DNA of 64,000 nt from Desulfatibacillum sp. (GCA_016342355.1 JAEINP010000008.1:1-64000); one strand, 5' to 3'. Positions 1 to 9,258 are shown, numbered from the stretch's first letter. The notes: generated from the sequence alone by a model not told the origin. Program-made: numbers and translations.

Positions 1-100
1 AAGATAAATCCAAATAACATTCTGATTTTATGTATATATTTAATCACACATGACCTTCAAGCCTGAAACTCCTGTTAGAGCCTCGCTTGGCAACAAAGAA

Positions 101-141
101 AAAAAAATGCCCCGATCCTATATAGAAACGGGGCTTTTTTG
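101..141. terminator. Bidirectional rho-independent terminator
   Basis: A six-pair stem GCCCCG (109-114) / CGGGGC (129-134) is flanked by an A-run (101-107) on one side and a T-run (135-140) on the other, so it can act on both strands. It lies 67 bases beyond the stop of the minus-strand gene ending at 208 and probably ends that transcript. The rest of 1-207 shows no convincing gene. Confidence 0.8.
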
Positions 142-207
142 TTACATCTATGTGCAATCCGGTTCATCCACAGAGGGACGGCGCCGAAAATTTATGCAGG
201 GACTGTG

Positions 208-486
208 CTACTTGGAACCTTTGAGAGAATTGATCTCTTTTTTCAGGTCTTCAATTTCTTGTTTGTAGCGATCCGCATCGCTGGCTCCGCCGCCGAAATC
301 AAAGTCCTCTTCTCCCTGCCATTTATCCTTAAGCTCGTCAAACCCCAGGTATATAGCCAAGGCGCCGCCCAAGAACAGGGTTACGGGAACGACACCGGCC
401 AGGATGCCAAAAAACTCGTTCGACCAGATGGCCATGCCCAACAGACCCAATACAGCCGCGACTGCTCCGCCAACTAACGTTTTCAT
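208..486 (-). CDS. Small two-helix membrane protein with C-terminal coiled coil
   Basis: A 92-residue protein of unknown function. Two hydrophobic segments are visible at about residues 5-22 and 26-48, followed by an acidic, glycine-containing linker and a short charged coiled-coil-like tail (about 72-90). A strong AAGGAGGA ribosome site precedes the ATG. It is followed by the bidirectional terminator at 101-141 and so looks like the last or only gene of its transcript. I do not recognise a named family. The layout suits a small inner-membrane protein that anchors a cytoplasmic helix, but no role can be given from sequence. Confidence 0.7.
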   Translation of the reverse strand: MKTLVGGAVAAVLGLLGMAIWSNEFFGILAGVVPVTLFLGGALAIYLGFDELKDKWQGEEDFDFGGGASDADRYKQEIEDLKKEINSLKGSK

Positions 487-624
487 TAAAAGTCCTCCTT
501 GTAGTTATGTTCTTAAACGTTCCGGCACGTTAAGAAAAGCCATTCGCCGGCAAAATTCTAGTTTCAGCCGTCTTCAAATGAAGGCAGATGGATATCACGG
601 ACTACCTGCGAAAGCAAGCCCATT

Positions 625-987
625 TTATTTTTTTCGATCCATCAGGGAAACCACCTTGCCTTTGCCAGTCCCCTTTTTGGAGGCTTTTTTTCCATCCGAA
701 GACTTTTTCTCCTCCTGCAATTCCTGCCCCGTTCCCTGGGGCCTGAGCGCTTTGGGAGGATCCACCTTTTCCAGGCGCATTTCATCACCGCCCATGGTAA
801 AGATATCCCCGTTGATGTATTCCTCGCGCAATATCCAGGAAAACTCCGAAGAAGGCACCATCAGCGTCAGCATAAGCACATGATACCAACCTGGCTTATG
901 ATCCGCAGTAATATCTTCTATGCGGGCATAAAAGGCCGGTTTCCCCTCATGATGGACCAATACTAAATCGCCAATGGATGTCGCCAT
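625..987 (-). CDS. Hypothetical protein with basic C-terminal tail
   Basis: A 120-residue protein if translation begins at 987. That ATG is preceded by AAAGGA with 9-base spacing, whereas the upstream in-frame start at 1008 has no such site. Residues 1-70 look like a compact beta-rich domain (IGDLVLVHHEGKPAFYARIE), and the last 40 residues are rich in lysine, glycine and serine and probably disordered. The first part resembles a small SH3-like barrel, which is only an impression. No signal peptide or membrane segment is seen. Function unknown. Confidence 0.65.
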   Translation of the reverse strand: MATSIGDLVLVHHEGKPAFYARIEDITADHKPGWYHVLMLTLMVPSSEFSWILREEYINGDIFTMGGDEMRLEKVDPPKALRPQGTGQELQEEKKSSDGKKASKKGTGKGKVVSLMDRKK

Positions 988-1180
988 AAAACTTTTTCCT
1001 TTACACAACTGAATTTATGCCTGACAAATAGTAAATATGCGGTGTAATGTCAAGGACAGGGTCGGACTTTGGTCATAATGCCTGTCCGGGCTTTATTCCG
1101 GCCGCTCCCTATGATATACTATGCAAAAAAAATTAACGGCACATTGATCCTTTATAATTACCCATGTATACAGGTAAGGC

Positions 1181-2188
1181 ATGAAACAAACTGTGGCCTT
1201 TGAGCCCCACGCAAAAAATGTGTTCTTCCATATCCTCACCCAGTGTAACCTGGCGTGCAGGCATTGCTATATCAACCCCAAGCAGCACGGCAACCTTTCC
1301 CTGGACATTGGCACAATATGCAAATGGCTGGACGCTTTTTCAGGCCAGGACTCAGCATCAAACGTAATTTTTCTAGGCGGAGAGCCCACCATGCATCCGG
1401 ATTTGGATAAGGCTATCCGCCATGCCCGGGCCACTGGATATAAATCCATCACTGTGGACACAAACGGCTACTGTTTTCACGATATACTGGATAAAACCGA
1501 CCCGGGGGAAGTGGACGTATTCTCATTCAGCCTGGACGGCCCCACCCCGGAAGTCAATGATCCCCTGCGCGGCAAGGGTTCTTTTGAAACCTGCACCAAA
1601 AACCTGCAAAAGGCAGTGGCAAGAGGATTTGGCATCAGCCTTATTTATACGGTAAGCTCCGGCAACCTCAACTATTTGGATCAAATGCCCGAGCGTCTGG
1701 CGCAATGGGGCGTACAACGATTTTTTATTCAGGTCATTGGCCTTAGAGGAAATGCCGCCTCCGGGAACACCGATCTCACCCAGCTAACCCGAAGCCAATG
1801 GAATGATGTGGTGCCATATGTTGCGGAAAGAGCGGCCAGGCTGGGCATTGAGACCACCTACCCCAAAGTTTTTCTGGACCCTGGCGAATCATTCGAGTGT
1901 GCAGGCAAAGTAGCTGAAAATTTTTTTATCTTTCCCAATGGCAGGGTGTACCGCTGCCCTTTATGCGAGGACTACCCCATCCACTCCCTGGCCTTTGAAA
2001 ACGATACGCTCAAACCGGTCCCGGGTTTACAGGAAGACCGGTTTTTTGAACTCAGCATCCCGGAAGGATGTGTGATGAACAAGCTGATCCAACCCGGGAA
2101 CATGGAATATGACAAGAACGGCGACCCTTTGTACAAAGTGGCATGCTGTCTTCTCAAGGAAAGGGTCAGCCACCCCCATCAACCCTGA
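1181..2188 (+). CDS. Radical SAM domain protein, function unknown
   Basis: A 335-residue radical SAM protein. The CxxxCxxC motif that binds the SAM-ligating [4Fe-4S] cluster is CNLACRHC at about residues 22-29, followed by the family GGEPT motif (FLGGEPTMHP) near residue 66 and a standard partial TIM-barrel pattern. The C-terminal third carries extra cysteines (FECAGK, YRCPLCED, VACCLL), which resembles the auxiliary-cluster region of SPASM/twitch-type enzymes; that is inference. A ribosome site (AGGTAAGG) lies just before the ATG. The glycerate kinase gene follows after 35 bases on the same strand, so the two may be co-transcribed, but no pathway link is obvious. The substrate cannot be inferred. 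Confidence 0.85.
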   Translation: MKQTVAFEPHAKNVFFHILTQCNLACRHCYINPKQHGNLSLDIGTICKWLDAFSGQDSASNVIFLGGEPTMHPDLDKAIRHARATGYKSITVDTNGYCFHDILDKTDPGEVDVFSFSLDGPTPEVNDPLRGKGSFETCTKNLQKAVARGFGISLIYTVSSGNLNYLDQMPERLAQWGVQRFFIQVIGLRGNAASGNTDLTQLTRSQWNDVVPYVAERAARLGIETTYPKVFLDPGESFECAGKVAENFFIFPNGRVYRCPLCEDYPIHSLAFENDTLKPVPGLQEDRFFELSIPEGCVMNKLIQPGNMEYDKNGDPLYKVACCLLKERVSHPHQP

Positions 2189-2223
2189 TGGCGTGTTTTT
2201 CGCCCTATGTGGAGGAAATTGCC

Positions 2224-3549
2224 ATGACACTGACCTTGCGTGACCATGCCCTGGAAATTTTCCAGGCAGGACTGGATGCCGCCAACCCCGAGCAGGCGGT
2301 TCTCAGCGCCTTGCATCATAATGAGGACGGTACACTTTCCATTGGCGACCTGACCCTGGATTTAAACTACTTTAAACGGATTTTTGTGGTAGGTGCAGGC
2401 AAGGCGGCCTGTCCCATGGCCCGGGCTTTGGAAAAAGCCCTCCCCTATGTCACTGAGGGCAGAATCACCACCAAATACGGACATGTTATGGACCTGGATC
2501 AGGTCCGGGTGAAGGAGGCAGGCCATCCCGTGCCGGACGAAAACGGCATGAATGGCGCCCTGGAGATCCTGACCCTCCTGGAGGAAACCACGGAACAGGA
2601 CCTGGTTTTCTGCGTGATTTCCGGGGGGGGCTCCGCGCTCCTGCCCATACCCTCCCGGGGCCTTACCCTGGCCCAAAAACAGGCAGCCACTTCCGCCTTG
2701 CTGGCCTGCGGCGCACCGATTCAGGAAATGAACGCCATCCGCAAGCATCTTTCCGCAATCAAGGGCGGTCAATTGGCGCGGGCCGCATTCCCCGCCACTT
2801 TGGTTACCTTTGTGCTTTCCGATGTCATAGGAGACGATCTGGACATCATCGCCTCCGGCCCTACGGTTCCCGACCCCGACACCTTTAAAAGATGCCTGCG
2901 TATTATCGAGCGGCACGAAATGTGCCTGAATTTTCCCGCAGAAGTCATGGGGCATCTGGAAAGAGGCGCTGCCGGAGCCATTCCCGACACTCCCAAGCAA
3001 GGCGATCCCATCTTTGAAAAGGCCCATACCCTGATTGTGGGATCTTCCCGCCAATCCCTGGCCATGGCCCGTGAAAAAGCCCAACACCTGGGTTACAACA
3101 CCATGATCCTTTCCTCCATGGTGGACGGGGAGGCCAGGGAAGTGGCCAAGGTCCATGCGGCAATCGCCAAGGAAATTGCCGGAACCGGCAACCCCCTGCC
3201 CCGCCCGGCTTGCGTGCTTTCCGGCGGAGAAACCACAGTCACCATCAAGGGCAAGGGCAAAGGAGGCAGGAACATGGAGTTTGCCTTGGCTGCCGCCCTG
3301 GCGATCGGAGGCATGGACAAAACGCTGATTTTCTCGGCAGGCACGGATGGCACAGACGGCCCTACGGACGCGGCCGGAGCTTATTGCCACGGTCAGACCT
3401 ATCCGGGCGCCCTTGCCAAGGGATTGGATGCCTGGGCCTATCTGACCAAAAACGATTCTTACAACTTTTTCAAGAAAATGGACGAATTGGTAATTACCGG
3501 TCCTACCATGACCAATGTTATGGATTTACGCCTTATTCTGATTGGCTGA
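2224..3549 (+). CDS. Glycerate 2-kinase (MOFRL family)
   Basis: This 441-residue protein belongs to the type II glycerate kinase family (GckA/TtuD-like), which uses ATP to phosphorylate D-glycerate to 2-phosphoglycerate. Recognisable parts are the N-terminal GAGKAACPMARALE motif, the glycine-rich SGGGSALLP loop, and a C-terminal MOFRL domain with KGGRNMEFALA and FSAGTDGTDGPTDAAGA. I place the start at 2224 because GGAGGA lies at the right distance before this ATG and the protein then starts in the usual family position. A longer frame from 2143 would overlap the upstream radical SAM gene. It would feed glycerate into lower glycolysis. Confidence 0.93.
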   Translation: MTLTLRDHALEIFQAGLDAANPEQAVLSALHHNEDGTLSIGDLTLDLNYFKRIFVVGAGKAACPMARALEKALPYVTEGRITTKYGHVMDLDQVRVKEAGHPVPDENGMNGALEILTLLEETTEQDLVFCVISGGGSALLPIPSRGLTLAQKQAATSALLACGAPIQEMNAIRKHLSAIKGGQLARAAFPATLVTFVLSDVIGDDLDIIASGPTVPDPDTFKRCLRIIERHEMCLNFPAEVMGHLERGAAGAIPDTPKQGDPIFEKAHTLIVGSSRQSLAMAREKAQHLGYNTMILSSMVDGEAREVAKVHAAIAKEIAGTGNPLPRPACVLSGGETTVTIKGKGKGGRNMEFALAAALAIGGMDKTLIFSAGTDGTDGPTDAAGAYCHGQTYPGALAKGLDAWAYLTKNDSYNFFKKMDELVITGPTMTNVMDLRLILIG

Positions 3550-3590
3550 TTTTTCACTTTGATCTGAAATTCCTCTGAAAGGACTCACTC

Positions 3591-4844
3591 ATGACAGCAG
3601 GTCTCCATTGCGCCCTGGGCTTGGCAGCCATGCCTCTCATCGCCCTGGTTTTTACCGAAAACCGTAAAGCCATCTGCCTGAAAACGGTTTTATCCGCCAT
3701 TGGCCTGCAATGTGTCCTGGCGCTATTTTTATTGAAAATGCCCGGCGCCCAAAGCGTTTTCCTGGCTCTGAACAAAGTTGTGGGCGCCATTGAAAGCGCT
3801 ACCCAGGCAGGCACCACCTTTGTTTTCGGATATCTGGGCGGAGGCAGCAATGTTCCTTTCGAAGTGATCAACCCTGGCGCTTCCTACGTGTTCGGACTAC
3901 GGGGCCTCTGGCTTATCCTGGTTATGAGCGCCCTGTCATCCCTTTTGTTTTACTGGAAAATCCTGCCTCTCATCGTAAAAGGTTTTTCCTGGGTTTTGCG
4001 CCGCTCCCTGGGTGTTGGCGGCGCCGAGGGCCTGGGTCTGGCAGCCAACGTATTCGTGGGCATGATCGAGGCGCCCCTGTTTGTGCGGCCCTATTTGAAG
4101 GATATTTCCCGGGGCGAGCTTTTTGCCCTTATGACCGGGGGCATGGCCACCGTGGCCGGAACCGTCCTGGTCCTGTACGCCAGCTTCCTGGCTCCAGTAT
4201 TGCCCAACGCCCTTGGACATTTGCTGGTGGCCTCCATCATCAGTGCACCGGCAGCCATTGCCATCGCCCGGATCATGATCCCCAGCGATAGCGTCACCGA
4301 GGCGGAAATGAGCATCCCCAACCCGGCGTCCAGCTCCATGGAGGCCATCACCAACGGTGGGACGGAAGGCATGAAGCTCTATCTCAACGTCATCGCCATG
4401 CTGGTGGTGTGCGTGGCCATGGTGGAACTGGTGAACATCTGCCTCACTTGGTTTCCCCAATTGGGCGGAGAAGCAGTCACCCTACAGCGTATCCTGGGCC
4501 TCATCATGGCCCCGGTTGTCTGGCTCATCGGCATCCCCTGGTCCGAATGCATGACCGCCGGAAGCCTTATGGGCACCAAGACCGTACTGAACGAATTCCT
4601 GGCCTACCTGGCCTTGGCGGGCACTCCCCCGGAAGCCCTGTCTCCCCGGTCCGTGCTGATCCTGACCTACGCCATGTGCGGCTTCGCCAATTTGGGGTCC
4701 TTGGGAATCATGATCGGCGGGCTGGGTATGATGGTGCCGGAACGCAGGACCGAAATCGTGGGCCTGGGCTTTAAATCCATTATCGCTGGCACCCTTGCCA
4801 CGCTCATGACCGGCGCCCTGGCGGGTGTTTTGTATTCGGGATAA
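3591..4844 (+). CDS. Concentrative nucleoside transporter (CNT/NupC family)
   Basis: A 417-residue integral membrane protein with eight or more hydrophobic segments. Family signatures are clear: an EAPLFVRPYL motif like the conserved GxxEAPLxIKPYL of NupC, and MGTKTVLNEFLAYL near the C-terminus matching the family GxKxxxNEFxAY motif. CNT proteins are cation-coupled symporters that bring nucleosides across the inner membrane. The exact nucleoside and coupling ion cannot be read from sequence. The gene begins 41 bases after the glycerate kinase stop on the same strand, and GAAAGGA precedes the ATG. Confidence 0.9.
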   Translation: MTAGLHCALGLAAMPLIALVFTENRKAICLKTVLSAIGLQCVLALFLLKMPGAQSVFLALNKVVGAIESATQAGTTFVFGYLGGGSNVPFEVINPGASYVFGLRGLWLILVMSALSSLLFYWKILPLIVKGFSWVLRRSLGVGGAEGLGLAANVFVGMIEAPLFVRPYLKDISRGELFALMTGGMATVAGTVLVLYASFLAPVLPNALGHLLVASIISAPAAIAIARIMIPSDSVTEAEMSIPNPASSSMEAITNGGTEGMKLYLNVIAMLVVCVAMVELVNICLTWFPQLGGEAVTLQRILGLIMAPVVWLIGIPWSECMTAGSLMGTKTVLNEFLAYLALAGTPPEALSPRSVLILTYAMCGFANLGSLGIMIGGLGMMVPERRTEIVGLGFKSIIAGTLATLMTGALAGVLYSG

Positions 4845-4933
4845 TTCTAAAAAACAGGTGTTTTCCGCAAAAAGAAATACCAGCATTCCTGGAAATATTA
4901 ACCGACTGTCTGCAATCAAATATGAGGATGTCG

Positions 4934-5797
4934 ATGACAAAAATCCTATTTGCCCATAAAGAAAAAATGTTACTCGAAACCTCGCAGGAGGTTTTGAATA
5001 TGTGCGGTTACGACAATGTTTTTTCAACCAACAACGCATTAAGCGCTCTTGAAATGTTTGAATCAGAAAGACCAGAAGTGGTTTTCATAGACGTAGATAC
5101 TTGGGAAAATGCGCCTTTCAATCTTTCAAAAGCCTTGCTGCAAATAGACCCCCATGTTGCCTTAGTGGGCTTGACTCAATTTTACGACCCGGATTATTTG
5201 AATAAACTTTCGGAAGCAGGTTTCAACCTGTGCCTGCGTATAATCTATCATAAGGAGGAACTTCTCAAGGCTACTGAGGAAGCTGTAAATATCGCAACGG
5301 CAAAAAGAAATGGGTCTCCCTTGCCTGCTTTTAAGATTATTGTCAGGGAAAGAAAGGACGAGAATCAAACAGGAAAGAAACCAGATCGCCGCAAAACCTT
5401 CAGAAGCCCCCACCAGGGGGCCGAAAAATTCTTGATTGCCTGCCACAATGACATGACTCTCGACTCCCTTGAGGATTGGTTTCATGATATCGGATACGCC
5501 ACCATGGCGGCGAACAACTATGAGGATGCAATTGACCTTAATAAAACGGAACGGCCCAAAGTTGCCTTATTGGATCTGAGTTCAAATGAAATCAATGCCA
5601 TTTCTCTTGCAGAAAGGATGCTCCATGAAAACCCGGACATCATTCTTTTGGGAATCAGATCGCTACACTTTACTCCTGCAGAGCAAGGCTTTTTGGAGGA
5701 TATAGGTTTTAGTGCTTGCATGGGGATGCCCGTTAAACCCGAATGTCTCACAAAGACCGTGGCAAACGCATTCAAAAATGCAGATGCAAAATCATAG
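4934..5797 (+). CDS. Tandem receiver-like protein, no output domain
   Basis: About 287 residues holding two response-regulator receiver-like folds, at roughly residues 1-115 and 150-280, joined by a basic linker (about 120-150). The first fold keeps an aspartate in the phosphorylation-site position (VVFIDVDTWE), but the usual acidic pair is replaced (ILFAHKEK). The second has VALLDLSSNE and MPVKPE but starts LIACHNDM. Both therefore look partly degenerate and may act without phosphorylation. There is no DNA-binding or enzymatic output domain. Of the three close ATGs I chose 4934 because GAGG lies just upstream. It is 90 bases after the nucleoside transporter gene. Confidence 0.75.
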   Translation: MTKILFAHKEKMLLETSQEVLNMCGYDNVFSTNNALSALEMFESERPEVVFIDVDTWENAPFNLSKALLQIDPHVALVGLTQFYDPDYLNKLSEAGFNLCLRIIYHKEELLKATEEAVNIATAKRNGSPLPAFKIIVRERKDENQTGKKPDRRKTFRSPHQGAEKFLIACHNDMTLDSLEDWFHDIGYATMAANNYEDAIDLNKTERPKVALLDLSSNEINAISLAERMLHENPDIILLGIRSLHFTPAEQGFLEDIGFSACMGMPVKPECLTKTVANAFKNADAKS

Positions 5798-6068
5798 ACA
5801 TCCTCAGCTTAGAGCCATGTTAACGTTGGATACCAAAAAATACGCTTATTATTTGACTACTTTCATGGGAAGGGTGTCCCCCCCTTTTCTACATATAAAA
5901 TAGTATTTTTGTGCATTAATCCTACTGAATTAACTTGGTCTCCAATTTTTTCGTATCGGATCTGCACCCGTTTAATTCCAGAAGCTATGCCCACAAGAGC
6001 ATTTTCAATAAAAACATCCAATTCATTTTAAACCTTCAAGATTTGATCCCTATTTGCGGTTAAGGTCA
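5798..6068. other. Convergent intergenic region without a recognised gene
   Basis: The spacer between two genes that converge. It is AT-rich. A weak hairpin AAGGG (5870-5874) / CCCTT (5882-5886) followed by a few Ts could help terminate the plus-strand gene. Nothing else is identifiable. Confidence 0.4.
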
Positions 6069-6611
6069 TCAATCTTCCCTTTTCACACCGGGTTCCAGTT
6101 GGATGTCCAGGGATTCCAGGATGCGGGATACGGCCCCGTAGTACCCAATGGTGACGGTCAGCTCCACGGCGATCCTGTGGCCGAACAGGTCTACGATTTT
6201 TTGAAAGATTTGATCCGAAGCCCGGATATTGGCGTTCACATCGTCGGTATAGGCCAAAACCGCCTTTTCCTCATCATTCAAAATGGATGAATTTTTCCAG
6301 TCCTTGACCGCCTGAATTTTTTCCTCGGACAGACCCAGATGTTTGCCTATGCGCACATGCTGGGTCCACTCGTAATGGGCTTTGTTAACATGGCCGATAC
6401 GTAGGATAGCCAGTTCCCGCAATGTGGGAGACAAATCCCCCTTTGAGAGAATGGCGGTTCCCAACCGCAGAAAATCCCGGCCCATCTTGGGGGTGTGAGC
6501 CAAAGCCTTGAACAGGTTCAAAACCGGGAAACCGCCTGCTTCGGTCTTGGTGTAAAGGTCCTGCATGATGGGGTCTGCCTGGTCTTTTTCCAACAGGGGG
6601 ATGCGAGCCAT
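6069..6611 (-). CDS. Carboxymuconolactone decarboxylase / AhpD-like family protein
   Basis: A 180-residue all-helical protein of the CMD/AhpD superfamily: the sequence from LRELAILRIGHVNKAHYEWTQH is the typical core. The usual redox CxxC-H motif of AhpD is absent, because the corresponding region has no cysteine pair. Peroxide reduction is therefore unlikely, and it is closer to the non-thiol CMD-like group often annotated as 4-carboxymuconolactone decarboxylase family. The start at 6611 is supported by AAGGAGA. It is the last gene in the DUF3786-thiM-thiL run and sits 39 bases after thiL. Substrate unknown. Confidence 0.8.
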   Translation of the reverse strand: MARIPLLEKDQADPIMQDLYTKTEAGGFPVLNLFKALAHTPKMGRDFLRLGTAILSKGDLSPTLRELAILRIGHVNKAHYEWTQHVRIGKHLGLSEEKIQAVKDWKNSSILNDEEKAVLAYTDDVNANIRASDQIFQKIVDLFGHRIAVELTVTIGYYGAVSRILESLDIQLEPGVKRED

Positions 6612-6650
6612 GGTGTCTCCTTGCTTTTTGAGTTGGTCCAACTATGTGGG

Positions 6651-7661
6651 TCAGCCCTGAAAATGGTTCCAACCGGCGGCGTGGGTATTCCAATCCTTGC
6701 CTGCAGGGTCCGTGATTCTAACAACGGGCTCTCCTGGCTCCATGCGACCGATAATGGTCATGGCAAAGCCGGAATCCGCCAGCCGGAATTCCAGGCCTGC
6801 TTTGTTGGCTTCGGGAAAAGTAAACAAAAGCTCGTAGTCTTCCCCTCCGAACAGAGCAAACTCCAGGGGATCACGCCCCAGAGCCTGGGCCACTGCCTGG
6901 CAGGATGGGGACAAGGGTATTTTGTCAGCACGCAGGGTTGCACCAATTTTGGACTCTTCACAGATATGACCCAGATCCTGGGCAGCACCGTCGCTCACAT
7001 CCAGGGCAGCGGTAACGAGCCCGGATACGGACAGGAGGCGGCCTAAGTCTACCTTGGGTTTTGGACATACATGAGCCTGAAAAACTGCTTTGCGGACTTC
7101 TTCATCAACCTGAATTTCCGGATTCAACAGGAGGGCCAGACCCGCGGCGGAACCGCCCAGAGCGCCGCTCACGGCCACAAGGTCCCTTGGCCGGGCTGTG
7201 GAACGATAAAGCGCCCTGCCCTTTTCCACCTGGCCCAGGAGGGTGATGTCGATGAAAGCCCGTTCCGGGCATTGGGCCATATTTCCGCCGATTATGGCGA
7301 TCCCGAAGCTGCCGCACTCCTCCCGGAATCCTTTGTACAGGCCGTCCACAAAGGAGACGGGCGTGGTTTTGGGGAGACCCAGAGAGACCAGCATAAAAGT
7401 GGGCCGTGCGCCCATGGCGGCGATGTCGCTGATATTGATGGCGGCGGCCTTGCGGCCTATCTGTTCCGGGGTCATGAATTGGGTGAGAAAATGGACCCCT
7501 TCCACCTGGGCGTCGCAGGTGATGACAATCTCCATACCCGAGGGGCTTTCAAACACGGCAGCGTCATCGCCGATACCCCTGACCAGGCCGGGAGCCGGGG
7601 TGTCAAGATTTTCCTTGATGCGTTGAATCAGGCCAAATTCACCCAGTTGGGATATGTCCAT
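6651..7661 (-). CDS. thiL: Thiamine-monophosphate kinase
   Basis: A 336-residue ThiL. It phosphorylates thiamine monophosphate to the active cofactor thiamine diphosphate using ATP. The N-terminal GIGDDAAVFE motif, the downstream TCDAQVEGVHF and AAINISDIAAMGA segments, and VSGALGGSAAGLALL are all typical of the AIR-synthase-like fold of ThiL. Length fits the family. It follows thiM by 23 bases on the same strand, so thiazole salvage and the final thiamine activation step are encoded together. I saw no TPP riboswitch upstream. Confidence 0.95.
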   Translation of the reverse strand: MDISQLGEFGLIQRIKENLDTPAPGLVRGIGDDAAVFESPSGMEIVITCDAQVEGVHFLTQFMTPEQIGRKAAAINISDIAAMGARPTFMLVSLGLPKTTPVSFVDGLYKGFREECGSFGIAIIGGNMAQCPERAFIDITLLGQVEKGRALYRSTARPRDLVAVSGALGGSAAGLALLLNPEIQVDEEVRKAVFQAHVCPKPKVDLGRLLSVSGLVTAALDVSDGAAQDLGHICEESKIGATLRADKIPLSPSCQAVAQALGRDPLEFALFGGEDYELLFTFPEANKAGLEFRLADSGFAMTIIGRMEPGEPVVRITDPAGKDWNTHAAGWNHFQG

Positions 7662-7684
7662 GGACTGCCTCCCGGGTTTACGGA

Positions 7685-8491
7685 TCAGGAGAATTCCCGG
7701 ATCCTGCCCCCTTGTTCGATGTCCCTGGTATTCAAGTTGTAAAGGGCGTCATAAAAGGCGGTTTTAAAGCTGGCTGGCCCCTTGGCCCGGGGCGCGGCTA
7801 TTTCCGCTGCCAGCCCGAAGCACATGAGGGCGCAGGCGGAAGCCGTTACCGGGTCCTTTTCAACGGCGGAAAAGGCCGCCACAGCCGTGGTGGAGCTGCA
7901 ACCCGTACCCGTGAGAGTGGTGAGCCACTGGTGTCCGTTATCCACCAGGACGGTGCGGGTTCCGTCGGAAATGACGTCTTCCTTGCCGGTGATGGATACT
8001 GTGCAATTTTGTTTTTGGGCTAGGGTTTTGGCCACATCCACGGCCTCACCTCCAGCGGACACGGATTCCACTCCCCGAACTTCCCCACCCAACCCAGCTA
8101 GGATGGATACTTCGCCCAGGTTGCCGCGAATGACGGAAATGGAAAGCTCTTCCAGAAGGCGGTGGCAGGTTTCGGTACGGTATTGGGTTGCGCCCGCCCC
8201 CACCGGGTCCAGGATTATGGGAATGCCTTTATCGTTGGCGGTTTTTCCCGCAATGACCATGGCCTCGACCCAATGCTTGGAGAGAGTGCCGATATTCAGG
8301 ACCAGAGCTCCGGCAATGGCGGTCATTTCAGCCACTTCCTCCACGGCGTGGGCCATGACAGGAAGGGCTCCCAGGTGCAGGGTCACGTTGGCAGTGTCGT
8401 TGGTAACCACCACATTGGTAATGTGATGAACCAGGGGCTTGGAGGACCTTATGGTCTCCAGGAGGCTGGCTCCGTAGGCATTCCAGTTCAT
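7685..8491 (-). CDS. thiM: Hydroxyethylthiazole kinase
   Basis: A 268-residue ribokinase-like enzyme that phosphorylates 4-methyl-5-(2-hydroxyethyl)thiazole in thiazole salvage. The start LVHHITNVVVTNDTANVTLH is characteristic of ThiM, as are VLDPVGAGA-like ILDPVGAGATQYR, IRGNLGEVSILAG and the catalytic region LTTLTGTGCSSTTAVAAF, where the cysteine near the active site is present. It lies between the DUF3786 gene (27 bases upstream) and thiL, giving a short salvage operon. No thiE or thiD is in the window. Confidence 0.95.
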   Translation of the reverse strand: MNWNAYGASLLETIRSSKPLVHHITNVVVTNDTANVTLHLGALPVMAHAVEEVAEMTAIAGALVLNIGTLSKHWVEAMVIAGKTANDKGIPIILDPVGAGATQYRTETCHRLLEELSISVIRGNLGEVSILAGLGGEVRGVESVSAGGEAVDVAKTLAQKQNCTVSITGKEDVISDGTRTVLVDNGHQWLTTLTGTGCSSTTAVAAFSAVEKDPVTASACALMCFGLAAEIAAPRAKGPASFKTAFYDALYNLNTRDIEQGGRIREFS

Positions 8492-8518
8492 AATTCCTCC
8501 TATGGATGGGGCGGTGTT

Positions 8519-9133
8519 TTACCTGGCCAGGGCCATGAGCCGGTACACAATCATGCCTGCCAGCCATGCAAGGTCTTCGGGGGACAGGATATCCCCGGCG
8601 CTGCTATCAAAGAGTATGTTGGCTTCCGAGGGGAACTCGTCATCGCCCACATAAAGTATCATACGCACCGGCACCCGGGGAAAGGGCTTGAATTCATAGC
8701 CAGCGTCCCCAAACTCAACCTCTGTGGCATCAAGGATTTCCGCCCCGTTATCCAAGCCTTCCAGATTGTGCTCGAACACGCTTTTCAGGGGATCGATGGC
8801 TCTTTTGACAAAGGCTGAAAAATAAAAGGCGGCTCCGGGAATTTCCCTGTACGCAACCCAGTCATCGGAAGGAGTGGCGGTTTTGTCGCCCATGAGATAA
8901 TGGAGGATCAGTACTTGCTCCTGGATGGGAACTTCCTTTTCAGCATCATCCAGGTCCGTAAAATCAAACTGGGGGTACGTGACCTGATAGGTCCGGTTAA
9001 GAAATGGAACAGTCAGGACATTTTCGGATGGGCTTTGGAAGCCGGAACTTGCAGCAAGATCCTTAAAGGATTCGTTGCATAGTGTTTCTACGGCAATTTT
9101 TTTGGCATTAAAATAATCATCGACGCGGGCCAT
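8519..9133 (-). CDS. DUF3786 domain protein
   Basis: A 204-residue soluble protein that matches my knowledge of DUF3786, a family found largely in anaerobes with corrinoid/Wood-Ljungdahl enzymes; its biochemical role is unknown. The conserved-looking stretch is QVLILHYLMGD near residue 75, followed by WVAYREIPGAAFY. A GGAGG ribosome site precedes the ATG. It is the first gene of the transcript that continues into thiM-thiL and begins just after the terminator of the acs operon. The link to CODH/ACS is by proximity only. Confidence 0.8.
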   Translation of the reverse strand: MARVDDYFNAKKIAVETLCNESFKDLAASSGFQSPSENVLTVPFLNRTYQVTYPQFDFTDLDDAEKEVPIQEQVLILHYLMGDKTATPSDDWVAYREIPGAAFYFSAFVKRAIDPLKSVFEHNLEGLDNGAEILDATEVEFGDAGYEFKPFPRVPVRMILYVGDDEFPSEANILFDSSAGDILSPEDLAWLAGMIVYRLMALAR

Positions 9134-9258
9134 GATTTACCTCCGGGAGTGGCTGGGCCACTGCCTCAATACTTAGCTATATAAAAGAAAGCCGGGCCTT
9201 TTGCCAGGATTCCCACTGCAATATCCCACTGGGGTATGTGGCCCATTGCGTTGGGGGC

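Noticed and set aside
2362-3390. 342-residue minus-strand frame opposite the glycerate kinase
   Set aside because: Shadow; the plus strand has clear kinase motifs throughout.
7685-9258. TPP riboswitch ahead of the thi genes
   Set aside because: I looked for the TPP core around the DUF3786-thiM starts and saw no matching conserved boxes; the genes are too closely spaced for one between them.
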